From: Faecalibacterium prausnitzii
GTDB lineage: Bacteria > Bacillota > Clostridia > Oscillospirales > Ruminococcaceae
DNA length: 64,000 bases
Assembly: GCF_003287495.1 (NCBI RefSeq)
Contig: NZ_PRLE01000001.1
Location: 62,001 to 126,000 of the forward strand
Direction: 5' to 3'
Position numbers and translations under genes: made by a program. Below, one piece after another: positions 34,195-42,927 of this stretch. The number at the start of each line of letters is the position of its first letter. Within the stretch, counting starts at the first letter, position 1. The notes under the pieces were generated by a model. That model was not told the DNA's origin. It made no database searches and saw only the letters and a list, made by a program, of their open reading frames with translations.

Positions 34195-34665
34195 ATGGCG
34201 TTTGTCATTTTTAATCTGCTCTGCGTGGCCGCACTGGTCGGGGCCGACCAGGCCATCAAGTTCTGGGCGGTACAGGTTTTGGAACCGGTAGGCTCCATGC
34301 CGCTCATTCCGCATGTGGTGGAGCTGCGCTTTGTGCTCAACCAGGGCATGGCGTTCAGCCTGCTCAGCGGCAAGCAGCTGTTTCTCATTGTTGCCACCAG
34401 TGCAGCACTGCTTTTGGTGGCTTACTGGCTGTTTTTCCGCAGCCGTGGCAAGTACCTGCAGCAGGCGGCCCTCATCCTCGTGCTGGGCGGCGGGATCGGA
34501 AACTTGATTGACCGTGTGCTCAACGGTGAGGTGGTGGACTATATCAACGTGCTGTTCATGCGGTTTGCCGTCTTCAATTTTGCGGACATCTGTGTCTGTG
34601 TGGGTGTGGCCCTGTGGGTGCTGGTCATCTTCCTGGAAGAAGTCCAGGAGCAAAAGGAGTCCTGA
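34195..34665 (+). CDS. lspA: Lipoprotein signal peptidase
   Basis: This 156-residue membrane aspartyl protease cleaves the signal peptide of diacylated prolipoproteins. There are four hydrophobic helices. The catalytic Asp pair is in GNLIDRVLNGEVVDYI near residue 105 and FNFADICV near residue 128. The conserved VLNQGMAFS is near residue 47. ATG at 34195 follows a GGGAGAA site. rluD begins 3 nt after its stop, the usual lspA-rluD pairing. Confidence 0.95.
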   Translation: MAFVIFNLLCVAALVGADQAIKFWAVQVLEPVGSMPLIPHVVELRFVLNQGMAFSLLSGKQLFLIVATSAALLLVAYWLFFRSRGKYLQQAALILVLGGGIGNLIDRVLNGEVVDYINVLFMRFAVFNFADICVCVGVALWVLVIFLEEVQEQKES

Positions 34666-34668
34666 CCG

Positions 34669-35604
34669 ATGGAACAGCGTGAGTTTATGGTAGAGGCGGA
34701 AGCCGCCGGGCAGCGCATTGACCGCTTTCTGAGCGGCGAGGATACCGGCCTTTCCCGCAGTGCTTTGCAGGCTCTTGTAGCAGAGGGCCATGTGCTCTGC
34801 AACGGAAAACAGATCGCCAAAAGCCTCAAGCTGAAAGCAGGCGATACCATTTTGCTGGAGATCCCGGATGCAAAGCCCATTGAGGCAGTGCCGCAGGATA
34901 TCCCGCTGGATATCGTCTATGAAGACGAGCACCTGTTGGTGGTCAATAAGCCCAAAGGAATGGTCGTTCACCCAGCCCCCGGCAACCCGGACGGGACACT
35001 GGTCAACGCCCTGCTGTGGCACTGCAAGGGCAGTCTTTCCGGCATTGGCGGTGAGATTCGGCCCGGCATCGTCCACCGCATTGATAAGGACACCAGCGGC
35101 CTGCTGGTGGTGGCCAAAGACGATGCCACGCACATCGGCCTCTCGCAGCAGATGGCGGTCCACAGTGTGGAACGAGCCTACAATACCATTGTTTACGGCG
35201 GCTTTGCACAGGACGAAGGCTTTGTGGAAACGAACCTTGGCCGCAGCAAGACGGATCGCAAAAAAATGGCGGTTTACCCGGCCAGTGAGCCTCACACCAA
35301 GTATGCCTACACGGGCTATCGGGTATTGGAGCGCTTTGGTGAGTTTACCATGCTGGAGTGCCGCCTGAAAACCGGCCGAACCCATCAGATTCGTGTGCAC
35401 ATGGCCTCCATCCATCATCCGGTGGCAGGCGACCCGGTCTATGGGCCGCACAACTGCATCACCAGCCTCCATGGCCAGTGCCTGCATGCCAAAACGCTGG
35501 GCTTTATTCACCCCATTACCGGGGAGCAGCTGCGGTTTGACTCTGAGCTGCCGGAATATTTTACCCATTTTATTGCAACGCTCAGGAGGGGAAAGCATGA
35601 ATAA
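34669..35604 (+). CDS. rluD: RluD-family 23S rRNA pseudouridine synthase
   Basis: This 311-residue enzyme has an N-terminal S4 domain (QRIDRFLSGEDTGLSRSALQ) and a catalytic domain with HRIDKDTSGLLVVAKD near residue 140, where Asp is the catalytic residue. The later GRTHQIRVHMA is also conserved. It makes pseudouridines in 23S rRNA helix 69 or related sites; exact target is inferred from family. It sits 3 nt after lspA, and its end overlaps the start of the HAD-like gene. Confidence 0.92.
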   Translation: MEQREFMVEAEAAGQRIDRFLSGEDTGLSRSALQALVAEGHVLCNGKQIAKSLKLKAGDTILLEIPDAKPIEAVPQDIPLDIVYEDEHLLVVNKPKGMVVHPAPGNPDGTLVNALLWHCKGSLSGIGGEIRPGIVHRIDKDTSGLLVVAKDDATHIGLSQQMAVHSVERAYNTIVYGGFAQDEGFVETNLGRSKTDRKKMAVYPASEPHTKYAYTGYRVLERFGEFTMLECRLKTGRTHQIRVHMASIHHPVAGDPVYGPHNCITSLHGQCLHAKTLGFIHPITGEQLRFDSELPEYFTHFIATLRRGKHE

Positions 35605-36430
35605 CACGTTAAAGACATCCCTCGTGCTCTGTGACCTCGACCATCTTCTGTTGGGAACAGACGGCAACCTGCCCCAGGTGCTCCGGGATGTAATGCAGCT
35701 GTTCAGCAGCCGCGGCGGTCGGCTGACGGTCTTTTCGCAGCGCTCGCCCAAGGCGGTACGCACCATTCTGGGCAGTGTGCGCCTGGCTGCACCGGCACTG
35801 GTCTGCGGTGGTACACTGGCCTACCAGTTTGCCACGGGCACCGGGCAGCCACTGTGCAGCTTTGCCGGACGGGAAGAAGCCGTGTTGCAGAAGCTGCCCT
35901 CAGCCGTGGGCCTTGGCATCGCACTGCAGATGACAGACGGTTCTACCCGTGTGCTGCGGATGAGCGAGGCGCTGGAAGCTCACCTGCAGCAGGAGTGGAC
36001 GCCCTATGTCCTCAGCAGCGCTGCCGATGTGCGGGGCGAGGATGTGCTGCGCATCCTGCTCTATCAGGACAAAAAGCAGATGCCGCTGGTTCCTTTGCTG
36101 GATAAGGCACTGGGGGAGGCAGCCGATTCTCTGCTGGCGGAGCGTGTCGCGCCGGATCTGCTGGTGTTGACTCCGGGTGCTGTTTCGGGGACGGCAATGT
36201 TCAATGCGGTCTGCCCGCCTGTTGGCTGTGCAGCTGAGGAATTGACCGTCGTAGCCAACTGCACCCAGATGCTGGAGCTGATGCATCTTGCGGGCCACAG
36301 TGTGGTCCCGGCTGACGCTGCGGCAGAACTGCGCCTTGCGGCAGCGCAGACGACGCTGACAGACCATGATACGGGTGCGGCAGCAGAATATCTGTACAAT
36401 CTTGTGCGTGGCGCAGAGGCAACGGCGTAA
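35597..36430 (+). CDS. Degenerate HAD (Cof-type) phosphatase-like protein
   Basis: The 277-residue protein has the outline of a Cof-type HAD hydrolase: an N-terminal LVLCDLDHLLLGTDG loop (Asp13, Asp15), a cap region, and a C-terminal VVANCTQMLELMHLAG followed by an Asp-rich end. The motif III Lys region reads LTPGAVSGTAM, without the usual Lys after SxxGVSKG. The motif IV GDGxND site is replaced by VANCTQ. So the Asp nucleophile loop remains but Lys and the second acidic pair are lost, suggesting a pseudo-enzyme or binding protein. ATG 35597 has GGAGGGGAA upstream and overlaps rluD. Confidence 0.65.
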   Translation: MNNTLKTSLVLCDLDHLLLGTDGNLPQVLRDVMQLFSSRGGRLTVFSQRSPKAVRTILGSVRLAAPALVCGGTLAYQFATGTGQPLCSFAGREEAVLQKLPSAVGLGIALQMTDGSTRVLRMSEALEAHLQQEWTPYVLSSAADVRGEDVLRILLYQDKKQMPLVPLLDKALGEAADSLLAERVAPDLLVLTPGAVSGTAMFNAVCPPVGCAAEELTVVANCTQMLELMHLAGHSVVPADAAAELRLAAAQTTLTDHDTGAAAEYLYNLVRGAEATA

Positions 36431-36439
36431 AATTCAAGT

Positions 36440-36479
36440 AAAGTCTCCTGCAAATTTTCCGCAGGGGACTTTCTTTTTT
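36440..36479 (+). terminator. Rho-independent terminator after the HAD-like gene
   Basis: AAAGTCTCCTGC pairs with GCAGGGGACTTT around an 8-nt loop, followed by a T-rich run. It ends the lspA-rluD-HAD transcript. Confidence 0.85.
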
Positions 36480-36496
36480 GGGAGGTTTATACTACA

Positions 36497-36844
36497 ATGA
36501 AAGAACACACTTCCACACAGAAAGAAAAGCGCTTTGTTTTGCTCACGCTTCTTACCGCGGCGGCCTGTGCCGCACTGGTGTTCTGGTTTGCAGTCCCGCT
36601 CAAGGGGCACACAGGGCAAACAGCCAAGCCCGAACCGATGATCCAGGCCGCCCGGGTCGATCTGAATACAGCCGGGCTGGACGCGCTCTGCACTCTGCCC
36701 GGCATCGGGGAGAAAAAGGCGCGGGCGATCCTGGACTACCGGCGGCAGAACGGTGCATTCCGGCATGTGGAAGATGCGGTCTATGTTCCGGGGATTACCT
36801 CCCGGATCGTGGAGTCCTGGCAAAACCTTGCATATGTTAGTTGA
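36497..36844 (+). CDS. ComEA-like helix-hairpin-helix DNA-binding membrane protein
   Basis: This 115-residue protein has one N-terminal membrane helix (residues 12-33, FVLLTLLTAAACAALVFWFA). A short extracellular linker leads to a tandem helix-hairpin-helix domain: VDLNTAGLDALCTLPGIGEK, then a second HhH half with VEDAVYVPGI. This layout is that of a reduced ComEA, the DNA receptor for competence. It lacks the longer linker of Bacillus ComEA. RBS GGGAGG precedes ATG 36497. comEC is not in the window, so function in DNA uptake is inference. Confidence 0.8.
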   Translation: MKEHTSTQKEKRFVLLTLLTAAACAALVFWFAVPLKGHTGQTAKPEPMIQAARVDLNTAGLDALCTLPGIGEKKARAILDYRRQNGAFRHVEDAVYVPGITSRIVESWQNLAYVS

Positions 36845-36883
36845 TAACGGCAGCCGCCGCTGCTGGAGAAAAGGGGAAACAAC

Positions 36884-39184
36884 ATGAATGAGGAGAACAT
36901 CTTTATCAACCGGGAACTGAGCTGGTTGGATTTTAACCGCCGGGTCCTGGTCCTTGGCAAGGATAAAAATGTCCCGCTGGCCGAGCAGGTAAAGTTTTTG
37001 GCCATTTACGGCTCCAACCTGGATGAGTTTTTCATGGTGCGCGTCGGCTCTCTGCAGGAGCGGGCCAACCTGATGCGAGGCAAAAAGGAAAAGCGGGAAA
37101 ACAAGACGAATATGACCTCCGAGGAGCAACTGACGGCCATTATGCCCAAAACGGCCCAGCTGCAGGAAGACTGCGATAAATACTATGCCCGCGCACTGGA
37201 AAATCTGGCGGCCTGCGGCTACCAGAAAGTGGATTTTGACCACCTGAGCAAGGAAGAAGAGCATTTCTGGAAAAAGTATTTCCAGAGCGAGCTGTTTCCG
37301 ATTCTGAGCCCGCAGGTGGTCGATAACCGCCACCCGTTCCCGTTCCTGCGCAATAAAGAGATCTATCTGGGCGTTCTGCTCAAGGAGAAGCACTCCAATG
37401 AGCAGAGCCTTGGCATCGTGCCCATTTCCAGCCAGATGGAGCGGATGCACATTGTTAAGAAAGATGGCCGGACTCTGTTTGCTCTGGTGGAAGAGCTGGT
37501 GCTGCATTACGCCTCCATGATCTTCGGCAAGGAAACCATTCAGGAAAAATGCCTTTTTCGTGTAACTCGCAATGCGGATATCGACGTCAAAGAGGGTATG
37601 ATGGATCATGACATTGATTACCGCGAGATCATGGCCGACCTGCTCAAGCGCCGCCGCAAACTGGCCGCTGTCCGCCTGCAGGTCACGCCGACGGCCCCGC
37701 AGGAAGTGGTGCGCATTCTCTGCAGCCGTCTGGAACTGAGCCACAGGCGGGTGTTTGCGCAGAACAGCCCTCTGGATCTGAGTTTCTTTTATAAGCTGAC
37801 TTCCCGCATGGAAGCCGATGGCCACCCGGAGCTGTTCTACCCGGCGGCCCGCCCCATGCTTCCGCCGCCGGAGTATGACCTGGCTGCAGAAGTGGAAAAG
37901 CACGATGTGCTCCTCAGCTATCCGTATCAGTCCATCCGGCCTTTTATTACCATGCTGAAAAAAGCGGCGCAGGACCCGGAGGTCATTTCCATCAAGATGA
38001 CGCTCTACCGGATGGCGCGGGAATCGCAGATCGTGCAGGCGCTGATGGAAGCCGCCGAAAACGGCAAGGAAGTGGTTGCTCTTGTGGAGCTGCGTGCCCG
38101 CTTTGACGAGCAGAACAATATCGACTGGTCCAAGCAGCTGGAAGAGGCAGGCTGTACCGTCATTTATGGCTTTGATGATTACAAGGTCCACTCCAAGCTG
38201 ACCCTCATTACCAAAAAGAATCAGGATGGCTATGCCTACATCACCCAGATCGGCACTGGGAACTACAACGAAAAAACCAGTGAACTCTATACGGATTACT
38301 CGTTCATTACGGCAGACCCGGAGATCGGTGAAGAAGCCTCCAATGTCTTCCAGAATCTTGCCGTTCAGAAGCTGACCGAAACCAGCGAAAAGATGCTGGT
38401 GGCCCCGCTGCGGTTCAAGAGCGTGTTGCTGGACGAGATGGATCATGTCATCACCGCAGCACGGCTGGGCCGTCCGGCGTCGATGATCCTGAAAAACAAC
38501 TCCATCTCGGACCGCGATATCATTCTCAAGTTGCAGGAAGCCAGCTGCGCCGGTGTCCGCATTGATATGATCGTCCGTGGTATCTGCTGTGTCCGCGCAG
38601 AGGTGCCTGGCAAGACCGAAAACCTGCACATCCGCAGTCTGGTGGGCCGATATCTGGAGCATGGCCGCATTTACAGCTTCTATGATGGACAGAAGACCCG
38701 CATTTATATTGCGTCTGGTGATTTTCTCACACGCAACACGGAGTGCCGTGTGGAAGTCGGTGTGCGGATCGAAGACCCTGTTCTGGTGGAAAAACTCAGC
38801 AGGATCTTACAGCTGCAGCTTCATGATAATGTCAACGCCCGGGAGATGCGGGCCGATGGCAGTTACCAGAAAGTGAAACCCGCTCCGGGTGAGCCAATCG
38901 TCAACGGTCAGATGGGAATGTATGAGCTTCTGAAAGACGATTGGGGGAAAGCTGCACCAGCCCCGAAGAAGACGCCCGCCTCTGCGGAAACATCGAATAT
39001 CAAAACACACCAGGAGCCTGTGCGCGAGGCACCGAAAGCTGTGTTTACACCGATTGAACCACCGCGGAAAAAGACTGCACCTGCGACCACAAAGCCAATA
39101 GAAGAAATGCCCATTGTGATCACAGAATCCAAACCGAAGAAGCAGGGGCTGCTTTCTCGTATCTTCAGTATCTTTGGGAAATAA
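36884..39184 (+). CDS. ppk1: Polyphosphate kinase 1 with C-terminal extension
   Basis: PPK1 makes inorganic polyphosphate from ATP. The first about 690 residues follow the family: ENIFINRELSWLDFNRRVL, SNLDEFFMVRVGSL, and YKVHSKLTLITKK with the His of the active site near residue 435. EHGRIYSFYDG near residue 590 also carries a conserved His. The last about 75 residues are extra: a Lys/Pro/Ala-rich linker ending in KKQGLLSRIFSIFGK, an amphipathic helix that could bind membrane. RBS GGGGAAAC precedes ATG 36884. A GAAA-loop terminator follows. Confidence 0.95.
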   Translation: MNEENIFINRELSWLDFNRRVLVLGKDKNVPLAEQVKFLAIYGSNLDEFFMVRVGSLQERANLMRGKKEKRENKTNMTSEEQLTAIMPKTAQLQEDCDKYYARALENLAACGYQKVDFDHLSKEEEHFWKKYFQSELFPILSPQVVDNRHPFPFLRNKEIYLGVLLKEKHSNEQSLGIVPISSQMERMHIVKKDGRTLFALVEELVLHYASMIFGKETIQEKCLFRVTRNADIDVKEGMMDHDIDYREIMADLLKRRRKLAAVRLQVTPTAPQEVVRILCSRLELSHRRVFAQNSPLDLSFFYKLTSRMEADGHPELFYPAARPMLPPPEYDLAAEVEKHDVLLSYPYQSIRPFITMLKKAAQDPEVISIKMTLYRMARESQIVQALMEAAENGKEVVALVELRARFDEQNNIDWSKQLEEAGCTVIYGFDDYKVHSKLTLITKKNQDGYAYITQIGTGNYNEKTSELYTDYSFITADPEIGEEASNVFQNLAVQKLTETSEKMLVAPLRFKSVLLDEMDHVITAARLGRPASMILKNNSISDRDIILKLQEASCAGVRIDMIVRGICCVRAEVPGKTENLHIRSLVGRYLEHGRIYSFYDGQKTRIYIASGDFLTRNTECRVEVGVRIEDPVLVEKLSRILQLQLHDNVNAREMRADGSYQKVKPAPGEPIVNGQMGMYELLKDDWGKAAPAPKKTPASAETSNIKTHQEPVREAPKAVFTPIEPPRKKTAPATTKPIEEMPIVITESKPKKQGLLSRIFSIFGK

Positions 39185-39208
39185 GAGAGGATAAACTTTT
39201 GCTGAATG

Positions 39209-39238
39209 CCGCTGGCCGAAAGGGCTGGCGGTATTTTT
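39209..39238 (+). terminator. Rho-independent terminator after ppk1
   Basis: A 9-bp GC/GU stem capped by a GAAA tetraloop (CCGCTGGCC-GAAA-GGGCTGGCGG) is followed by TATTTTT. Confidence 0.75.
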
Positions 39239-39303
39239 GTTCTTTCGGCAGGAGGGTGTGCATATCTTTTTCTGATAGCGGGAAGCAACGATGGAGGGAA
39301 AAG

Positions 39304-39858
39304 ATGCGGAGAAAATGGATTCGGAATCGCCATTCCGGTTGTCAAGTGGCTGTTTGTTTGTGGATGTTGGTGGCCTGTCTGATGATGGCATGCTGTGTTT
39401 CCGCCCGGGCATTGAACACGCCCCCGGCGGGGTGCTCCCTCCGTACAAAAGTCACAAAGGAGCAGTATCAGTTTCCTCTGGGAACGATGGCCTGGCGTAT
39501 CTCAGAGGAATATGGGTGGCGGAAAGACCCGCTTAACGGAAAAGAAGCATTTCATAAAGGGGTAGACCTTGCCTGTGCTTCCGGAACCATCGTTCTGGCG
39601 GGGGCGGACGGCATTGTTGCAGCGGCACGCCACAGCCAGAGTTATGGCAATTACCTGCGCCTTTCTCATGCGAAGGGAGAAGAAACGCTTTATGCTCACA
39701 TGCAGTATCTTTATGTCCGGACGGGGGAAGTCGTCAAAGCAGGCGAGCCGATTGGGACAGTTGGGCAGACCGGACGGGCCACCGGGGCACATCTCCATCT
39801 GGAATGGCTTTGCAACGGCATCCGCTATGACCCAGCCGGGATATTTCATTTCTTATGA
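39304..39858 (+). CDS. M23-family LytM-domain protein, SpoIVFA-like
   Basis: This 184-residue protein has an N-terminal basic leader and membrane segment (QVAVCLWMLVACLMMACCV) and a C-terminal LytM/M23 domain. Zinc ligands appear intact: HKGVD near residue 81, and HLHLEW near the end, with YAHMQY between. The next gene is an M50 protease overlapping it by 4 nt (ATGA). A LytM protein paired with an M50 protease recalls SpoIVFA-SpoIVFB. ATG 39304 follows GGAGGGAAA; the frame extends upstream. It could instead be a plain cell-wall endopeptidase. Confidence 0.7.
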   Translation: MRRKWIRNRHSGCQVAVCLWMLVACLMMACCVSARALNTPPAGCSLRTKVTKEQYQFPLGTMAWRISEEYGWRKDPLNGKEAFHKGVDLACASGTIVLAGADGIVAAARHSQSYGNYLRLSHAKGEETLYAHMQYLYVRTGEVVKAGEPIGTVGQTGRATGAHLHLEWLCNGIRYDPAGIFHFL

Positions 39859-40307
39859 AACAACGTTTCCGTATCGGGAAGATTTCTTTTCAGGACCCGC
39901 TCATTCTGTGCGGAGCCTTCGCAATTTTGCTTTATTTTGACGCAAGCGGATTTCTGCGCGTTGGGTTGTTGGCAGCAGCTCTCCACGAGATGGGGCACAT
40001 TATGGCTTATCTTTTTCTGCGCCATCGGTTTCCACACATTGAAGTGACCATGACGGGATTTTGTATGAAGACAAGGAAAGAGCACTTTTCGGCAAACGAG
40101 CAGCTTTTACTGGCCGCTGCCGGGCCCGGGGTGAACATTTTGCTGGCGGTTTGGGCTGTTTTCTGCCTTTCCCGGCGGGCTACCATCTGGTGGAGTGCCT
40201 TTTTTGCGGCAAATTTGTTGACAGGGGCTTTTAACTTACTGCCCATTCCACCGTTGGATGGCGCGCAAATTTTACGCTGTCTCATGCAGAGTGTCCCCCG
40301 CAAATAG
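39855..40307 (+). CDS. M50-family site-2 protease, SpoIVFB-like
   Basis: This 150-residue intramembrane zinc protease has HEMGH at residues 44-48 in a hydrophobic helix, close to the HExxH position of Bacillus SpoIVFB. The second ligand motif NLLPIPPLDG is near residue 130. There is no C-terminal CBS domain, so it is about half the length of Bacillus SpoIVFB. SpoIVFB cleaves pro-sigma-K in the mother cell; the exact substrate here is unknown. Translational coupling to the LytM gene suggests a complex. Other small M50 proteases cannot be excluded. Confidence 0.72.
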   Translation: MKQRFRIGKISFQDPLILCGAFAILLYFDASGFLRVGLLAAALHEMGHIMAYLFLRHRFPHIEVTMTGFCMKTRKEHFSANEQLLLAAAGPGVNILLAVWAVFCLSRRATIWWSAFFAANLLTGAFNLLPIPPLDGAQILRCLMQSVPRK

Positions 40308-40383
40308 CTATATGGAAAAACCGATGGAATGGGTCTGAATATTTTGTGCAATTTTCATAGTTTTCTAAATGAAGTTTTGGTGG

Positions 40384-40389
40384 TACAAT
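40384..40389 (+). promoter_or_regulatory. -10 box before phoH
   Basis: TACAAT lies 38 nt before the phoH start in an AT-rich gap, but the -35 at normal spacing is poor (TTTTCT, 40361-40366). It would drive phoH through the amidase gene. Confidence 0.3.
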
Positions 40390-40427
40390 AAGGATGGAGT
40401 ACGAGAAGATTCTTCAGGAGGAGCCAC

Positions 40428-41390
40428 ATGGCAGAAAAAAGCATTGAACTGGATAGCGTGGAGATTGCAGCCGCTGTCTTTGGAAACTGCGACCGAAACA
40501 TTCGTCTTTTGGAAAAGGAATTCTCCGTTACGGCAGTCTGCCGCGGTACGATGCTTCGCCTTTCGGGCGAGGCAGCCAATGTTGCGGCAGCGACCCGGGC
40601 GGTGGAGGGAATGCTGCTCCTGATTGAAAACCATACGCCGCTGGAAGATCAGACCGTTCGCTACTGCCTGAGCCTCGCCCACGATGGGGAGGAGAAGCGG
40701 GTCAAGGAGCTGACGGAAGATTTTGTCACCGTTACCGTTAAGGGCCGCCCTATCCGCCCCAAGACGCTTGGACAGAAAGAATACCTGAATGCCATCCGGA
40801 AGAATGCCATTACATTCGGCGTTGGCCCGGCGGGTACCGGCAAAACTTATCTGGCTGTTGCCATGGCCGTCAAGGCGTTCAAAGCAAAGGACGTCTCCCG
40901 CATCGTGCTGACCCGCCCTGCCGTGGAAGCCGGTGAGAAACTGGGGTTCCTGCCCGGCGATCTGCAGCAAAAGGTAGACCCATACCTCCGCCCGCTGTAT
41001 GATGGCCTGTTTGATATGCTGGGCGCAGAGACTTATGAACGTCTGGTAGAAAAACAGATCATTGAAGTAGCCCCGCTGGCCTATATGCGCGGCCGGACGC
41101 TGGATGATTCGTTCATCATTCTGGATGAGGCACAGAACACCACCCCGGAGCAGATGAAGATGTTTCTGACCCGTATGGGTGTGGGTTCCAAGGTGGTGGT
41201 TACCGGCGATGTAACTCAGATCGACCTGCCGGACCGGACCCGCAGCGGCCTTGTGGACGCGCTGCAGGTGCTGAAAGGCGTGGGCGGCATTGCGCAATGT
41301 TATTTTACAGAAAAAGATGTCGTGCGCCATCGTCTGGTACAGGAGATCATCAAAGCTTATGAGGCGGCAGCACATCCAGCAAAGCGCTGA
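40428..41390 (+). CDS. phoH: PhoH-family ATPase
   Basis: This 320-residue protein has an N-terminal KH-like segment and a P-loop ATPase domain with GPAGTGKTYLAVAMAVKAF near residue 130, then ILDEAQNTTPEQMKMFLTR near 228 and GDVTQIDLP. PhoH/YbeZ proteins pair with YbeY in rRNA processing, and ybeY follows 50 nt later. ATG 40428 follows AGGAGGAG. The cluster phoH-ybeY-era-recO is typical of Firmicutes. It is thought to be an ATP-dependent RNA helicase-like factor; exact activity here is inferred. Confidence 0.93.
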   Translation: MAEKSIELDSVEIAAAVFGNCDRNIRLLEKEFSVTAVCRGTMLRLSGEAANVAAATRAVEGMLLLIENHTPLEDQTVRYCLSLAHDGEEKRVKELTEDFVTVTVKGRPIRPKTLGQKEYLNAIRKNAITFGVGPAGTGKTYLAVAMAVKAFKAKDVSRIVLTRPAVEAGEKLGFLPGDLQQKVDPYLRPLYDGLFDMLGAETYERLVEKQIIEVAPLAYMRGRTLDDSFIILDEAQNTTPEQMKMFLTRMGVGSKVVVTGDVTQIDLPDRTRSGLVDALQVLKGVGGIAQCYFTEKDVVRHRLVQEIIKAYEAAAHPAKR

Positions 41391-41440
41391 GCGTTTGCCT
41401 CTCAAAAAAGGCAGCATAAAAAGAAAGGAGAGGACGAGTT

Positions 41441-41932
41441 ATGTCCAATAAAGTTTTAATCACAAATTCTCAAAAAGCAGTCAAGGTGCCCTCTGGCCTC
41501 CGAATTTTGATCCGCCGTGCCTGCAACGCCGTGCTGGAGTACGAGCACTTTGATGCCCCGGCAGAGATCAGCGTCACGTTTGTGGACAACGCTGCCATTG
41601 CAGAGCTGAACAACCAGTATCGCAACAAGCCCATGCCTACGGATGTTCTCAGCTTCCCTCTGGGCGAGAACGGCGTCTACGATGTGGATGAGAACAACGG
41701 CTGCAAGATGCTGGGCGATATCGTCATCAGCATGGAGCGTGCACAGGAGCAGGCAACACTGTACGGCCACCCGCTGCAGCGCGAAGTGGCATTCCTGACG
41801 GTACATTCCATGCTGCATCTGCTGGGCTATGACCATGAGAACGGCGGCTTGGAAGCGATGCGGATGCGGGAAAAAGAGGAAGCTGTCCTGACCCAGCTGG
41901 GCCTGCCCCGCACCGTCAGCTATACGGAATAA
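41441..41932 (+). CDS. ybeY: Endoribonuclease YbeY
   Basis: This 163-residue zinc endoribonuclease matures 16S rRNA 3' ends. The metal site HSMLHLLGYDH near residue 128 carries the three His ligands. TDVLSFPLGE near residue 68 is conserved. ATG 41441 follows AAAGGAGAGG. It sits between phoH and era. Normal family length, with a slightly longer N-terminus. Confidence 0.95.
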   Translation: MSNKVLITNSQKAVKVPSGLRILIRRACNAVLEYEHFDAPAEISVTFVDNAAIAELNNQYRNKPMPTDVLSFPLGENGVYDVDENNGCKMLGDIVISMERAQEQATLYGHPLQREVAFLTVHSMLHLLGYDHENGGLEAMRMREKEEAVLTQLGLPRTVSYTE

Positions 41933-41957
41933 TGCAAAATAAGACAGGAGTGCTATT

Positions 41958-42896
41958 TTGAAAAAGGAAACACCCATCCAGGGACATTATGATACTTCGT
42001 CCGTCTTTGTGGCGGTCATTGGCCGCCCCAATGTGGGCAAATCCAGCCTGACCAACCTGCTGGTAGGGGAGAAAGTGGCCATTGTGACCTCTAAGCCCCA
42101 GACCACCCGCACCCGCATTACGGGTGTTATCACCCGCGGCCCGCTGCAGTATGTCCTGCTGGATACCCCTGGCGTGCACAAGGCACACAATAAGCTGGGC
42201 AAGCGGATGGACAAGACTGCCAGCGATTCCATCGCGGATGTGGATGTGTCCATGATGTTGTTTGAGCCCTACGGTGCCCTCAATGAGCCGGAAATGGTGC
42301 TGGTGGAGGCGCTGAAAAAGAGCGGCGGCCCTGCCATTGCCGTGATCAATAAGACCGATCTCGTCAAGGCACCGGAAGATCTGGAGGCCCGCAAGGCCGA
42401 GTTGAAAGCCCTGGGGGTGTTTGACGATATTTATACGGTCAGCGTCCGGCAGAATGACCACTGTGAGGAGCTGTTTGATGCCCTGAGCCGTTACGCGGTG
42501 GAGGGTCCTCACTACTTTGATGACGATGCTTATACGGACATGCCGGAAAAAGAGCTGGTGGCAGAGGTCATCCGCGAGAAAGCGCTGCTGTTTATGCGGG
42601 ACGAGATCCCGCATGGCATTGCCGTGGTGGTCGAGCGGTTCAAAGAACGCCCGGGTACCGACCTTGTGGACATTGACGTCAATATTTACTGCGAGCGGGA
42701 GAGCCACAAAGGCATGGTCATTGGCAAGGGCGGTGCCATGCTGAAAAAAATCGCCAGTGCGGCCCGTGCCGACTGCGAGGAATTTCTTGGCTGCCGGGTC
42801 AACCTGCAGTGCTGGGTCAAGGTCAAGGCCGATTGGCGGGACAATGAATTTCTGCTGAACAACTTCGGCTTCAAGCAGAACCCGAACAACCGCTGA
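41958..42896 (+). CDS. era: GTPase Era
   Basis: Era is a 30S-assembly GTPase binding the 3' end of 16S rRNA. This 312-residue protein has the P-loop GRPNVGKSSL near residue 22, DTPGVH near 69, NKTD near 131, and a C-terminal KH domain with KGMVIGKGGAMLKKI near 255. The start is TTG at 41958, preceded by GACAGGAG. It follows ybeY by 25 nt and precedes recO by 31 nt. Motifs and length are normal. Confidence 0.96.
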   Translation: MKKETPIQGHYDTSSVFVAVIGRPNVGKSSLTNLLVGEKVAIVTSKPQTTRTRITGVITRGPLQYVLLDTPGVHKAHNKLGKRMDKTASDSIADVDVSMMLFEPYGALNEPEMVLVEALKKSGGPAIAVINKTDLVKAPEDLEARKAELKALGVFDDIYTVSVRQNDHCEELFDALSRYAVEGPHYFDDDAYTDMPEKELVAEVIREKALLFMRDEIPHGIAVVVERFKERPGTDLVDIDVNIYCERESHKGMVIGKGGAMLKKIASAARADCEEFLGCRVNLQCWVKVKADWRDNEFLLNNFGFKQNPNNR

Positions 42897-42927
42897 GAAA
42901 GTTTTGCTTTGGGAGGAGGACCTGCCA

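Noticed and set aside
36434-38662. A 742-codon minus-strand open frame over ppk1 and the ComEA-like gene
   Set aside because: Antisense shadow; both genes on the plus strand are certain.
39266-39290. Sigma-E promoter before the SpoIVFA-like gene
   Set aside because: GCATATCT fits the -35 pattern, but no acceptable -10 follows at normal spacing.
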